From DATLGB01 sp964242305 (lineage in GTDB: Bacteria; Actinomycetota; Thermoleophilia; Solirubrobacterales; Solirubrobacteraceae), in NCBI GenBank assembly GCA_964242305.1, contig CAXTBB010000016.1, positions 16,705 to 80,704 on the forward strand: DNA of 64,000 nt, given 5' to 3'. Position numbers and translations under genes: made by a program. Of the stretch, positions 25,964-33,306 are shown piece after piece. The notes below the pieces were generated by a model, which was given only the letters and a program-made list of their open reading frames with translations, made no database searches and was not told where the DNA came from. The first letter of the stretch is position 1. Each line of letters opens with the position of its first letter.

Positions 25964-27330
25964 CCACCACGCCCGCGCTCGCCGGTCGCCGTCCCGTCCG
26001 GGCGGCCGCGCCCGGGCGCGGGGGTGAGCGGGGCCAGTCGGCGGTGCTTGTCGTCGGCGCGCTGTTCGGCCTCCTGATCGGCGCGCTCATCCTCGGCGCG
26101 GTGGCCCGGGGCGTCGGCGAGCGGTCGGCGGCGCAGCGGACCGCGGACCTGGCCTCGCTGGCCGGCGCGCGGGCGATGCTCGACGCCTATCCGCGCCTGT
26201 TCGAGCCGCCGGTCATCGACGGGGTGCCGAACCCGACGCACCTGGAGAAGGAGGCCTACCTCCAGCTGGGCCGCGACGCGGCACTGGCGGTCGTGAAGCG
26301 CAACGGGCCGGGGGACGGCGAGGTCTCGTTCCCGGATGCCGGCGGGCTGGCGCCGGTCCGGGTGGCCGTGACCGTCACCCGCCGCGTGGAGGTCGAGCGC
26401 AACCGAGCCAAGGCGGACACCGACGTGGAGGCGACGGCCGAGGCGGAGCTGTCGGCGCAGCCGCCCGTGGCGGGGGCCGGCGGCGGTGGTGAGTACGACG
26501 GGCCGCTCGCCTACCGCCAGGGCAAGCCCATGCGGCCGGACGTCGCGCAGGCCTTCGACCGGATGGAGACGGCGGCGCGTGCCGACGGCGTCGCGCTGCT
26601 GATCACCTCCGCCTTCCGCTCGGACGCCGAGCAGGCGGTCCTGTTCGCCCGCCACCCAGACCCCAAGTGGGTCGCGCCACCGGGGAAATCGCTGCATCGC
26701 AACGGGACCGAGCTCGACCTCGGCCCGGACGCCGGCTACGGCTGGCTGGCGGCCAACGCGCGGCGGTTCGGCTTCCTGCAGCGCTACGGCTGGGAGCCCT
26801 GGCACTACGGCTACACGCTCAACACCGCGTCGTCGAGTCCGTCGAAGACCGGCGGGGACGGCGGCCTGGCCGACCACGTCAACGGTCACCCCGCGGTGCC
26901 CGGGTTCGTTCCCGACGAGTACGCCGACGACATCGCCAACGCCGCCCGGCGCTGGAACGTCTCGGCGAACCTGCTCGCCGCCCAGCTCTACGCCGAGAGC
27001 AAGTTCAACCCGTTCGCGGTCAGCGGGGCCGGGGCGCAGGGGATCGCGCAGATGATGCCCGGGACCGCCGCCGCGCTGGGGCTGTCCAACCCGTACGACG
27101 CGGCGGCCTCGATCGACGCGCAGGGCCACCTGATGCGCGACCTGCTGCGCCAGTTCGCCTCCGTCCCGCTCGCGCTGGCCGCCTACAACGCGGGCCCCGG
27201 CCGGGTCTCGCCGTGCATGTGCGTCCCGCCGATCTCCGAGACGCAGGCCTACGTCGCGCAGATCCTCGGGCTCATGGGCGGCGCCGGCGACGTCTCCGGC
27301 GGGACCCTCGCCGTGCGGCTGGTGAAGTGA
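25960..27330 (+). CDS. TadG-like membrane anchor fused to VanY carboxypeptidase and lytic transglycosylase domains
   Basis: A 456-residue three-part protein. Residues 1 to about 165 resemble a putative Flp/TadG-type protein: GERGQSAVLVVGALFGLLIG, a membrane helix, then SAAQRTADLASLAGARAML. Residues about 180-290 are a VanY/M15 D,D-carboxypeptidase domain with LLITSAFRSDAEQ, SLHRNGTELDLG and WEPWHYGY, containing the zinc-binding His/Asp/His set. Residues about 315-445 are a transglycosylase (SLT) domain with AAQLYAESKFNPFAVSGAGA, QGIAQMMPGTAAALG and ALAAYNAGPGRV, including the catalytic Glu. It should cut both stem peptides and glycan strands at the membrane surface, plausibly opening peptidoglycan for a pilus. 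Start ATG 25960 overlaps the preceding stop. Confidence 0.82.
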   Translation: MTTTPALAGRRPVRAAAPGRGGERGQSAVLVVGALFGLLIGALILGAVARGVGERSAAQRTADLASLAGARAMLDAYPRLFEPPVIDGVPNPTHLEKEAYLQLGRDAALAVVKRNGPGDGEVSFPDAGGLAPVRVAVTVTRRVEVERNRAKADTDVEATAEAELSAQPPVAGAGGGGEYDGPLAYRQGKPMRPDVAQAFDRMETAARADGVALLITSAFRSDAEQAVLFARHPDPKWVAPPGKSLHRNGTELDLGPDAGYGWLAANARRFGFLQRYGWEPWHYGYTLNTASSSPSKTGGDGGLADHVNGHPAVPGFVPDEYADDIANAARRWNVSANLLAAQLYAESKFNPFAVSGAGAQGIAQMMPGTAAALGLSNPYDAAASIDAQGHLMRDLLRQFASVPLALAAYNAGPGRVSPCMCVPPISETQAYVAQILGLMGGAGDVSGGTLAVRLVK

Positions 27331-27355
27331 CGTGGCCGCCGGTACCCTGCGGCCC

Positions 27356-27916
27356 ATGGCCCTCATGGTCGGCGACCGCACCGTCCGACGGATCACGCGC
27401 GACGAGTTCGAGCGGATGGAGGCGGCCGGCGTGTTCGCCGACAGTCCCAACTTCGAGCTCCTCGACGGGGTGCTCGTAGAGATGGAGAAGAGCCCGGAGC
27501 ACGTCGAGGTGGGTCTGCGACTACACCGGTGGTTGGCGCGGGGTTTCTCCGAGGGTGCGTTCGACCTGCACCTCGAAGATCCCGTGGCTGTACCGGACAC
27601 CTACTCGCGTCCGCTTCCGGATCTCATGGTGCAGCCAGTCGGGCGCGTCTGGCGAGATCACCCGACGTCGGCGCTGTTCGCGATCGAGGTCTCGCTCAGC
27701 TCGCTCCAGACCGACCTGACCGTCAAGGCGGCGAAGTACGCGAACGCCGGCATCGACGAGTACTGGGTGCTCGACGTCCAGCGTCGCCGGCTGCACGTCT
27801 TCACCGAGCCGACCCCCGACGGGTACGCGAAGCACGAGGAGCGGGCCGCGGGGACGATCGCCCCGAAGGCCGTGGCGGTCGACCCGTTGGACCTCGCCAC
27901 CCTGTTCCCTGACTGA
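27356..27916 (+). CDS. Uma2-family (DUF820) endonuclease-like protein
   Basis: A 186-residue protein of the Uma2 family, which has a PD-(D/E)XK nuclease fold and is often found in multiple copies with unknown role. The opening RRITRDEFERMEAAGVF and FELLDGVLVEM are typical. The presumed catalytic residues lie in RPLPDLMV (Asp), FAIEVSLSS (Glu) and TVKAAKYANAGIDEYWVLD (Lys). ATG 27356 fits the family start; GTG 27332 is also in frame. It follows the cell-wall fusion gene by 25 bp and seems unrelated to it. Confidence 0.8.
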   Translation: MALMVGDRTVRRITRDEFERMEAAGVFADSPNFELLDGVLVEMEKSPEHVEVGLRLHRWLARGFSEGAFDLHLEDPVAVPDTYSRPLPDLMVQPVGRVWRDHPTSALFAIEVSLSSLQTDLTVKAAKYANAGIDEYWVLDVQRRRLHVFTEPTPDGYAKHEERAAGTIAPKAVAVDPLDLATLFPD

Positions 27917-27938
27917 GGCGGTCGGGTAGCCCCCCGGC

Positions 27939-28283
27939 ATGCCACCCGCCGGAGTGAAGAAGGGCACGAAGGATGCCCGCAAATACGAGAAGATCAAGGA
28001 GTCGGTCAAGGGTCAGGGCAAGTCGGAGTCGACCGCCGAGGAGATCGCGGCGCGCACGGTCAACAAGGACAGGGCCCGGGCCGGCAAGACCCAGACCGCG
28101 TCGAAGTCCTCCACCCAGGACTCGAAGTCCTCGAGCCAGCGCGGCGGTGAGCGGTCGGGCACCGACAAGCCGAAGGGCCGGACCAAGGACCAGCTCTACA
28201 ACGAGGCCAAGGACCGGGGCATCGAGGGTCGCTCCTCGATGACCAAGGAGCAGCTGCGCAAGGCCGTGGACGCGAAGAAGTAG
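27939..28283 (+). CDS. Small basic protein with a Rho-N/SAP-like C-terminus
   Basis: A 114-residue, highly charged, Lys/Ser-rich protein. The N-terminal half (KKGTKDARKYEKIKESVKGQ) recalls proteins loosely annotated as plasmid stabilisation; the middle is a low-complexity Ser/Thr/Gln linker. The last 35 residues, TKDQLYNEAKDRGIEGRSSM followed by TKEQLRKAVDAKK, match the helix-extended-helix pattern of Rho N-terminal or SAP-type nucleic-acid-binding motifs. No toxin partner is adjacent. It precedes uvrC by 17 bp; function unknown. Confidence 0.68.
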   Translation: MPPAGVKKGTKDARKYEKIKESVKGQGKSESTAEEIAARTVNKDRARAGKTQTASKSSTQDSKSSSQRGGERSGTDKPKGRTKDQLYNEAKDRGIEGRSSMTKEQLRKAVDAKK

Positions 28284-28300
28284 ACCTACCCTGAGGGGAG

Positions 28301-30169
28301 GTGGCAGACCTCCTCGAACAACGCCGGGCACTCCCCGATCAGCCCGGCGTCTACCTCTTTCGCGACGCCCGCGGGAAGGTCGTCTATGTCGGCAAGGCGA
28401 AGTCGATCCGCAAGCGGGTCGCGAGCCACTTCTCCAACCCGACCACCTACGGGACGACCAGCCTCCCGCGCGAGGTCGACCACATCGAGTACCTGGTCGT
28501 GCAGACGGAGGCGGAGGCGCTGCTCACCGAGCAGAACTTCATCAAGCAGTACAAGCCGCGCTTCAACATCCGGCTGCGCGACGACAAGTCCTACCCGTAC
28601 ATCGCGATCAGCCTGGACGAGGACTACCCGCGCGTCTACTTCACCCGCGAGCGCCACCGCCGCGACCGCGCCTACTTCGGCCCGTACTCGTCCGCCAAGC
28701 GCACCCGGCACACGCTCGACCTGCTCGGCAAGGTCTTCAACTACCGCTCCTGCGAAGGCCCGACCCCCGGCCGACACTCCGGCTCGCCGTGCCTGGACTA
28801 CTTCATCAAGCGCTGCGGGGCGCCCTGCGTGGGCTACGTCTCCAAGGCCGAGTACCGCGAGTCGATCGACGGCGTGGTCGCCTTCCTCAGCGGCCGTTAC
28901 AAGGAGATCGAGCGCGACCTGGAGAGGCGCATGTACTTCCACGCCGGCGAGCAGGACTTCGAGCAGGCGACGGTGGAGCGCAACCGCCTGCAGTCGATCC
29001 GCGCGCTGCTCGAGCGCCAGCGCGTGTCCGACGCCACCACCGGCTCCATGGACGCCGTCGCGGTCGCGGTCGACGGGGTGGAGGCCAACGCCCAGGTCTT
29101 CCAGGTCCGCGACGGTGTGCTCGCCGACCGCCAGTCCTTCTACCTGGTCAACGAGGCCGGCCACGACGTCGCCCGGGCCACGGAGGAGTTCCTGCTCCAG
29201 TACTATGCCAGCGCGCTGAGCATCCCGGCGCTGATCGTGGTCAACCGCGAGGTCGCGGACGGGTCCGAGCTCCAGGTCCTCAGCCAGATCCTCGCCGAGC
29301 GCCGCGAGGGGAGCGTCGAGATCCGCGCCGCCGAGCGTGGCGGCAAGGCCCGCATGCTCGAGCTCGCCCAGCGCAACGCGACGCTCGCCCTCGACCAGGA
29401 CAAGCTCAAGGCCGAGCGCCGCCGCCAGCAGCGCGTCGAGGCGCTCGACGGCCTCCAGGAGGCGCTCCAGCTCGACTCGCTGCCCGTCCGCATCGAGTGC
29501 TTCGACATCTCCAACCTGATGGGGACGCACGTCGTCGCCTCCATGGTCGTCTTCGAGGGCGGCGCCCCCAAGAAGAGCGACTACCGGCGCTTTCGCATCC
29601 GCGACCTCGAGGCCGGGCGCTCGGACGACTTCGCGGCGATGGGGGAGGTTCTCAGCCGCCGCGCCGCGCAGTTCGCCAAGCAGCGCGAGCTGTCCCCCTA
29701 CGACAAGGACCGCGACGCCAGCTTCGCGGCGCTGCCCAACCTGATCGTGATCGACGGCGGCAAGGGCCAGCTCGCCGCGGGCGTCGAGGCGCTGGCCGAC
29801 TTTCGCGAGCGCGGGGTGACCGTCGTCTCGCTCGCCAAGCGCATCGAGGAAGTATTCCGGCCGGGGGTGGCGAATCCGTTGGTGCTCGACCACGAGACGC
29901 CCGAGCTCCAGCTGCTGCAGCGCGTCCGTGACGAGGCCCACCGCTTTGCCATCACGCATCACCGCACCCGCCGCGACGCTGCCATGACCGAGTCCATCCT
30001 CGACGGCCTCCCGGGCGTCGGCCCGACCCGCAAGCACGCGCTGCTCAAGCACTTCGGCTCCCCGGACGCCGTCCTGCGCGCGCCGCGCGAGGACCTCGAG
30101 CGCGTCCCCGGCGTCCCCGCCAAGATCGGCCGCGAGCTCTACGCCCATCTCAACAAGACGGGACGCTGA
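28301..30169 (+). CDS. uvrC: Excinuclease ABC subunit C
   Basis: A 622-residue UvrC, the nuclease that makes both incisions around UvrAB-marked DNA lesions. Domains in order: GIY-YIG nuclease (PGVYLFRDARGKVVYVGKAK, 3' incision), the Cys-containing region (PCLDYFIKRCGAPCVGY), the UvrB-interacting helix pair (about residues 205-240), the RNase H-like 5'-nuclease domain (IECFDISNLMGTHVVASMVV) and the C-terminal helix-hairpin-helix pair (LDGLPGVGPTRKHALLKHFG). Length and motifs are complete. The start is GTG 28301. It is followed after 3 bp by rapZ, a conserved actinobacterial and firmicute order. Confidence 0.96.
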   Translation: MADLLEQRRALPDQPGVYLFRDARGKVVYVGKAKSIRKRVASHFSNPTTYGTTSLPREVDHIEYLVVQTEAEALLTEQNFIKQYKPRFNIRLRDDKSYPYIAISLDEDYPRVYFTRERHRRDRAYFGPYSSAKRTRHTLDLLGKVFNYRSCEGPTPGRHSGSPCLDYFIKRCGAPCVGYVSKAEYRESIDGVVAFLSGRYKEIERDLERRMYFHAGEQDFEQATVERNRLQSIRALLERQRVSDATTGSMDAVAVAVDGVEANAQVFQVRDGVLADRQSFYLVNEAGHDVARATEEFLLQYYASALSIPALIVVNREVADGSELQVLSQILAERREGSVEIRAAERGGKARMLELAQRNATLALDQDKLKAERRRQQRVEALDGLQEALQLDSLPVRIECFDISNLMGTHVVASMVVFEGGAPKKSDYRRFRIRDLEAGRSDDFAAMGEVLSRRAAQFAKQRELSPYDKDRDASFAALPNLIVIDGGKGQLAAGVEALADFRERGVTVVSLAKRIEEVFRPGVANPLVLDHETPELQLLQRVRDEAHRFAITHHRTRRDAAMTESILDGLPGVGPTRKHALLKHFGSPDAVLRAPREDLERVPGVPAKIGRELYAHLNKTGR

Positions 30170-30172
30170 CGG

Positions 30173-31066
30173 ATGGCCCGCCTCGAGGACCTGGTCATCA
30201 TCTCCGGCTTCTCCGGCGCCGGCAAGACGACCGCCATGAACGTCTTCGAGGACGCGGGCTACTTCTGCGTGGACAACCTGCCCGCCGAGATGATCGGCTC
30301 GCTGGCCGATCTGTTCACGCACACGGGGTCGAGCGTCGAGCGAGCGGCGATCGTCTCCGACCTTCGCGGCGGCACCTACTTCGAGCGCCTCGCCGAGGTC
30401 CTCGACGAGCTCGCTGCCGCCGGCATCGCCTACCGCGTGCTCTTCCTGCGCGCGGACGAGGAGGCGCTGGTCACGCGCTACAAGGAGACCCGCCGACGGC
30501 ACCCGCTGGCCGAGCGCACCGGCGGCGTCGCCGAGGGCGTCCGCCGCGAGGGTGAGCTGCTGGCGCCGGTGCAGGAGCGCGCCGGCACGCTGATCGACAC
30601 GACGGGGCTGAGCGCGAGCGGGCTGCGGCGCAAGGTCGCGGCGGAGATGCTCGGGCCCGACCAGCCCGGCCGCCTGGCGGTCACGCTGATGTCGTTCGGC
30701 TTCAAGCACGGCCCTGCCCGCGACGCCGACCTGCTCCTCGACGTCCGCTTCCTGCCCAACCCGCACTACGAGCCGGCGCTGCGCCCGCTGACCGGCCTCG
30801 ACCAGGCCGTGGTCGACTACGTGGGTCGCGACGGTCGGCTCGAGGCCTTCTACGACCACACCCTGCCGCTGCTGGAGTTCCTGCTGCCCGAGTACGTCTA
30901 CGAGGGCAAGGCGCACCTGGCCATCGCCATCGGCTGCACCGGCGGTCGCCATCGCTCGGTGACGATCGTGGAGGAGCTCGCGCGGCGCTTCGCCGACGAC
31001 GACCGGCTGACGCTCGCGGTCCACCACCGCGACGTCGACCGCGCGAACGTCCGCTCAGCGAACTAG
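30173..31066 (+). CDS. rapZ: RNase adapter/nucleotide-binding protein RapZ (YvcJ family)
   Basis: A 297-residue P-loop protein of the RapZ/YvcJ family with Walker A GFSGAGKTT, CVDNLPAEMI, FLRADEEALVTRYKETRRRH and the C-terminal signature IGCTGGRHRSVTIVEELA. In E. coli RapZ targets the GlmZ small RNA; in Gram-positives the role is less clear, though nucleotide binding is known. It forms an operon with uvrC. The usual next genes of this conserved cluster (yvcK and whiA) are missing: a convergent CHAD gene follows, overlapping by 12 bp. Confidence 0.93.
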   Translation: MARLEDLVIISGFSGAGKTTAMNVFEDAGYFCVDNLPAEMIGSLADLFTHTGSSVERAAIVSDLRGGTYFERLAEVLDELAAAGIAYRVLFLRADEEALVTRYKETRRRHPLAERTGGVAEGVRREGELLAPVQERAGTLIDTTGLSASGLRRKVAAEMLGPDQPGRLAVTLMSFGFKHGPARDADLLLDVRFLPNPHYEPALRPLTGLDQAVVDYVGRDGRLEAFYDHTLPLLEFLLPEYVYEGKAHLAIAIGCTGGRHRSVTIVEELARRFADDDRLTLAVHHRDVDRANVRSAN

Positions 31067-31894
31067 GTAGCGCCCGATGCGGCGGGCGAACGCGTCCGGC
31101 TTCTCGGCGTAGAGCTTCGCGCCGAGGGCGAAGGCGTCGGCCTCCAGCTCGAGCCGGCGCCGCTCGCAGAGCTCCAGGAAGGCGGCCTCGTCGACCGAGG
31201 GCGGCCACACCTGGAGGGCGAAGCGCTCGCCCAGGACCCCGAGGTCGTGGTCGTCGCCGAGGAAGTCGCTGAGCGTGTGGGCCTCGTCGCCGAGCGCCCC
31301 GAGCGGCTTGCGCCAGGCGTCCTCGAGCAGCGACGCGTGGTACCAGAGGTCCTTCACGCGCTTGCGCCACTCGTGCAGCCCGTCCACCGTCGGCTTCTTG
31401 CGCACGACGCGGAACTCGTCGCGGCCGCGCCCGTACGCGCGGGCGATGCCCTCCGCGAGGTCGACGTCGCCGAAGCGCCACTCGGCGACGGCGTCGCGCT
31501 GCGCCGCCAGCGCGACGGCGACGGCGGGGTCGATCTCGGTCGCGGCCGCGTCGCGGGCGAAGCGCCGGCCGACGGTGGTGAAGGTGCGGGCGGGCAGCTG
31601 ACCGGCGTAGCGCTCGCGCAGATCGGCGACCGTCGCCACCATCACGTCGGCGTCGCGCGCGCCGGCGAGGGCGGCGGCGATGTCCCGGAACGCGCCGTTG
31701 TACGTGCGGCGGCCCTTGGGCCGGCCCAGGCGCAGCAGCGAGCGGACCTTCTTGAGGTCCTTGCGCGCCTCGTGCACCGCCTTCACCGGATCTTTGGGCG
31801 CGTCGAGCTGGGCGATCGCGTCCTCGAGCTGGTCCACGGCGACGGCCCGCAGCGCGTCGGCGGGGTCCAACGACAGGTCGAGCCGGAAGGCCAC
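31055..31894 (-). CDS. CHAD-domain protein
   Basis: A 279-residue protein made of a CHAD domain, a helical fold with conserved histidines and basic residues that has been shown in other organisms to bind polyphosphate. The characteristic repeats are AVHEARKDLKKVRSLLRL (about residues 40-57) and GLHEWRKRVKDLWYHASLLE (about 175-194). There is no CYTH phosphatase domain. It is divergent from a PiT phosphate transporter across 75 bp, and ppx and ppk lie elsewhere in the window, supporting a polyphosphate role. The start is GTG 31894. The 3' end overlaps rapZ. Confidence 0.88.
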   Translation of the reverse strand: MAFRLDLSLDPADALRAVAVDQLEDAIAQLDAPKDPVKAVHEARKDLKKVRSLLRLGRPKGRRTYNGAFRDIAAALAGARDADVMVATVADLRERYAGQLPARTFTTVGRRFARDAAATEIDPAVAVALAAQRDAVAEWRFGDVDLAEGIARAYGRGRDEFRVVRKKPTVDGLHEWRKRVKDLWYHASLLEDAWRKPLGALGDEAHTLSDFLGDDHDLGVLGERFALQVWPPSVDEAAFLELCERRRLELEADAFALGAKLYAEKPDAFARRIGRYLVR

Positions 31895-31911
31895 CGCGGG
31901 CGAACCCTAGA

Positions 31912-31935
31912 CACCGGTTGTTAACGCATGGTCAC
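31912..31935 (+). promoter_or_regulatory. Weak PHO-like repeat between CHAD and PiT genes
   Basis: CAC at 31912 and AAC at 31923 are 11 bp apart (aCACCggttg, tTAACgcatg); a further TCAC follows after 10 bp. The fit to consensus is partial. It lies in the divergent gap, about 35 bp before the PiT start. Confidence 0.3.
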
Positions 31936-31969
31936 AACTCGCCGGCCCCGAACGGGAAGCCTCTCGGCG

Positions 31970-33067
31970 ATGGGCTCGGACCTCCTCCTCGTGATCGTCG
32001 TCGGCACCGCCCTGGCCTTCGATTTCACCAACGGCTTCCACGACACCGCCAACGCGATGGCGACCTCCATCGCCACCGGCGCGCTGAAGCCGAAGGTCGC
32101 GGTGGCCATCTCCGCGGTCCTCAACGTCGTCGGCGCGTTCCTGTCGCTGAAGGTGGCGACCACGATCGCCGAGGGCATCGTCAAGTCCGACCTGATCTCG
32201 CTCGACGTCGTGTTCGCGGCCCTGCTCGGCGCGACCGCCTGGAACGTCCTCACCTGGCTGCTGAGCCTGCCGTCGAGCTCGACCCACGCCCTGATCGGCG
32301 GCATCGTCGGCGCCGCATGGGTGGCGAAGGGCTCCGACGCGATCCAGGGCGACGGGCTGGTCGGCAAGGTGCTCGTGCCCGCCGTGGTCGCCCCGGTGCT
32401 GGCCGCCGGCATCGCGCTGCTGGCCACGTTCTGCGCGTACCGGCTGACCGCGCGCGCGGACGCGGACGGCGCCAAGCGCGGCTTTCGCATCGGCCAGATC
32501 GGCTCCGCGTCGCTGGTCTCGCTCGCTCACGGCACCAACGACGCCCAGAAGACGATGGGCGTCATCACCCTCGCGCTGATCGCGCACGGGTCCCTGAGCG
32601 CGGACGCGTCCGTGCCCGCCTGGGTCGTCATCGCGTCGGCGACGGCGATCGGACTCGGCACCTACCTCGGTGGCTGGCGGATCATCAAGACGCTCGGCCA
32701 CAAGCTCACCGACGTCGAGCCGCCGCAGGGCTTCGCGGCCGAGACCTCCGGCGCGACCGTCCTGCTCGCCTCGTCCTACTTCGGCTACCCGCTGTCGACC
32801 ACGCACATCGTCTCCGGCTCCGTCCTCGGGTCGGGCCTGGGGCGCAAGCTGGCGTCGGTGCGCTGGGGCGTGGCCGGCCAGATGGCCGTGGCGTGGGTCG
32901 TCACCCTGCCCGCCGCCGCGCTGGCCGGCGGCGGCGTCTTCGCCCTCGTCGACGGGCTCGGCCCCAGGACGGTCGGACCGATCGTCGCCAGCGTCGTCGC
33001 CCTCGGCCTCGGCGTGCTCGCCTACGTCGTCTCCCAGCGCTCCCCCGTCACCGCGAGCGACGTGTGA
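31970..33067 (+). CDS. pit: Inorganic phosphate transporter, PiT family
   Basis: A 365-residue low-affinity phosphate transporter. The two inverted PiT signatures are DFTNGFHDTANAMATSIATG near the N-terminus and SLAHGTNDAQKTMGVITL in the middle; about ten hydrophobic helices surround them. The ATG at 31970 gives a clean start (MGSDLLLVIVVG) with GGGAAG upstream. An ATG at 31928 is in frame but adds an unlikely basic leader. The stop overlaps the next gene (GTGA). Divergent from the CHAD gene. Such carriers also move metal-phosphate complexes. Confidence 0.92.
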   Translation: MGSDLLLVIVVGTALAFDFTNGFHDTANAMATSIATGALKPKVAVAISAVLNVVGAFLSLKVATTIAEGIVKSDLISLDVVFAALLGATAWNVLTWLLSLPSSSTHALIGGIVGAAWVAKGSDAIQGDGLVGKVLVPAVVAPVLAAGIALLATFCAYRLTARADADGAKRGFRIGQIGSASLVSLAHGTNDAQKTMGVITLALIAHGSLSADASVPAWVVIASATAIGLGTYLGGWRIIKTLGHKLTDVEPPQGFAAETSGATVLLASSYFGYPLSTTHIVSGSVLGSGLGRKLASVRWGVAGQMAVAWVVTLPAAALAGGGVFALVDGLGPRTVGPIVASVVALGLGVLAYVVSQRSPVTASDV

Positions 33068-33306
33068 TCGCGAGCAGCATCGTCGATTGGTCGGCGCTGG
33101 GCAAGGGCGCGCTGGTGGCGCTCTTCGGCGGCGTCGGCGTCGTGACGGCGTTCTCGCTGGTCGTGCTGGCCGGCTCGCGAATCACCGCCTCGCGCCGGAC
33201 GTCAGGACGCACGCCGCCCTCCGACGTCGCCCTGATGGTGCTGGGCGCGCTCGTGTGCGCGGCCGCCCTCGTGGTCGGGCTGCTCGCGATGATGCACAAG
33301 TCCTAA
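33064..33306 (+). CDS. Small two-helix membrane protein coupled to PiT
   Basis: An 80-residue protein with two membrane helices (ALVALFGGVGVVTAFSLVVL and VALMVLGALVCAAALVVGLL) joined by a basic loop (RITASRRTSGRTPPS). The GTG start overlaps the PiT stop by four bases, implying coupled translation, so it may be an accessory subunit or regulator of the transporter. I do not recognise the family. The stop overlaps that of the convergent hydrolase gene. Confidence 0.65.
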   Translation: MIASSIVDWSALGKGALVALFGGVGVVTAFSLVVLAGSRITASRRTSGRTPPSDVALMVLGALVCAAALVVGLLAMMHKS

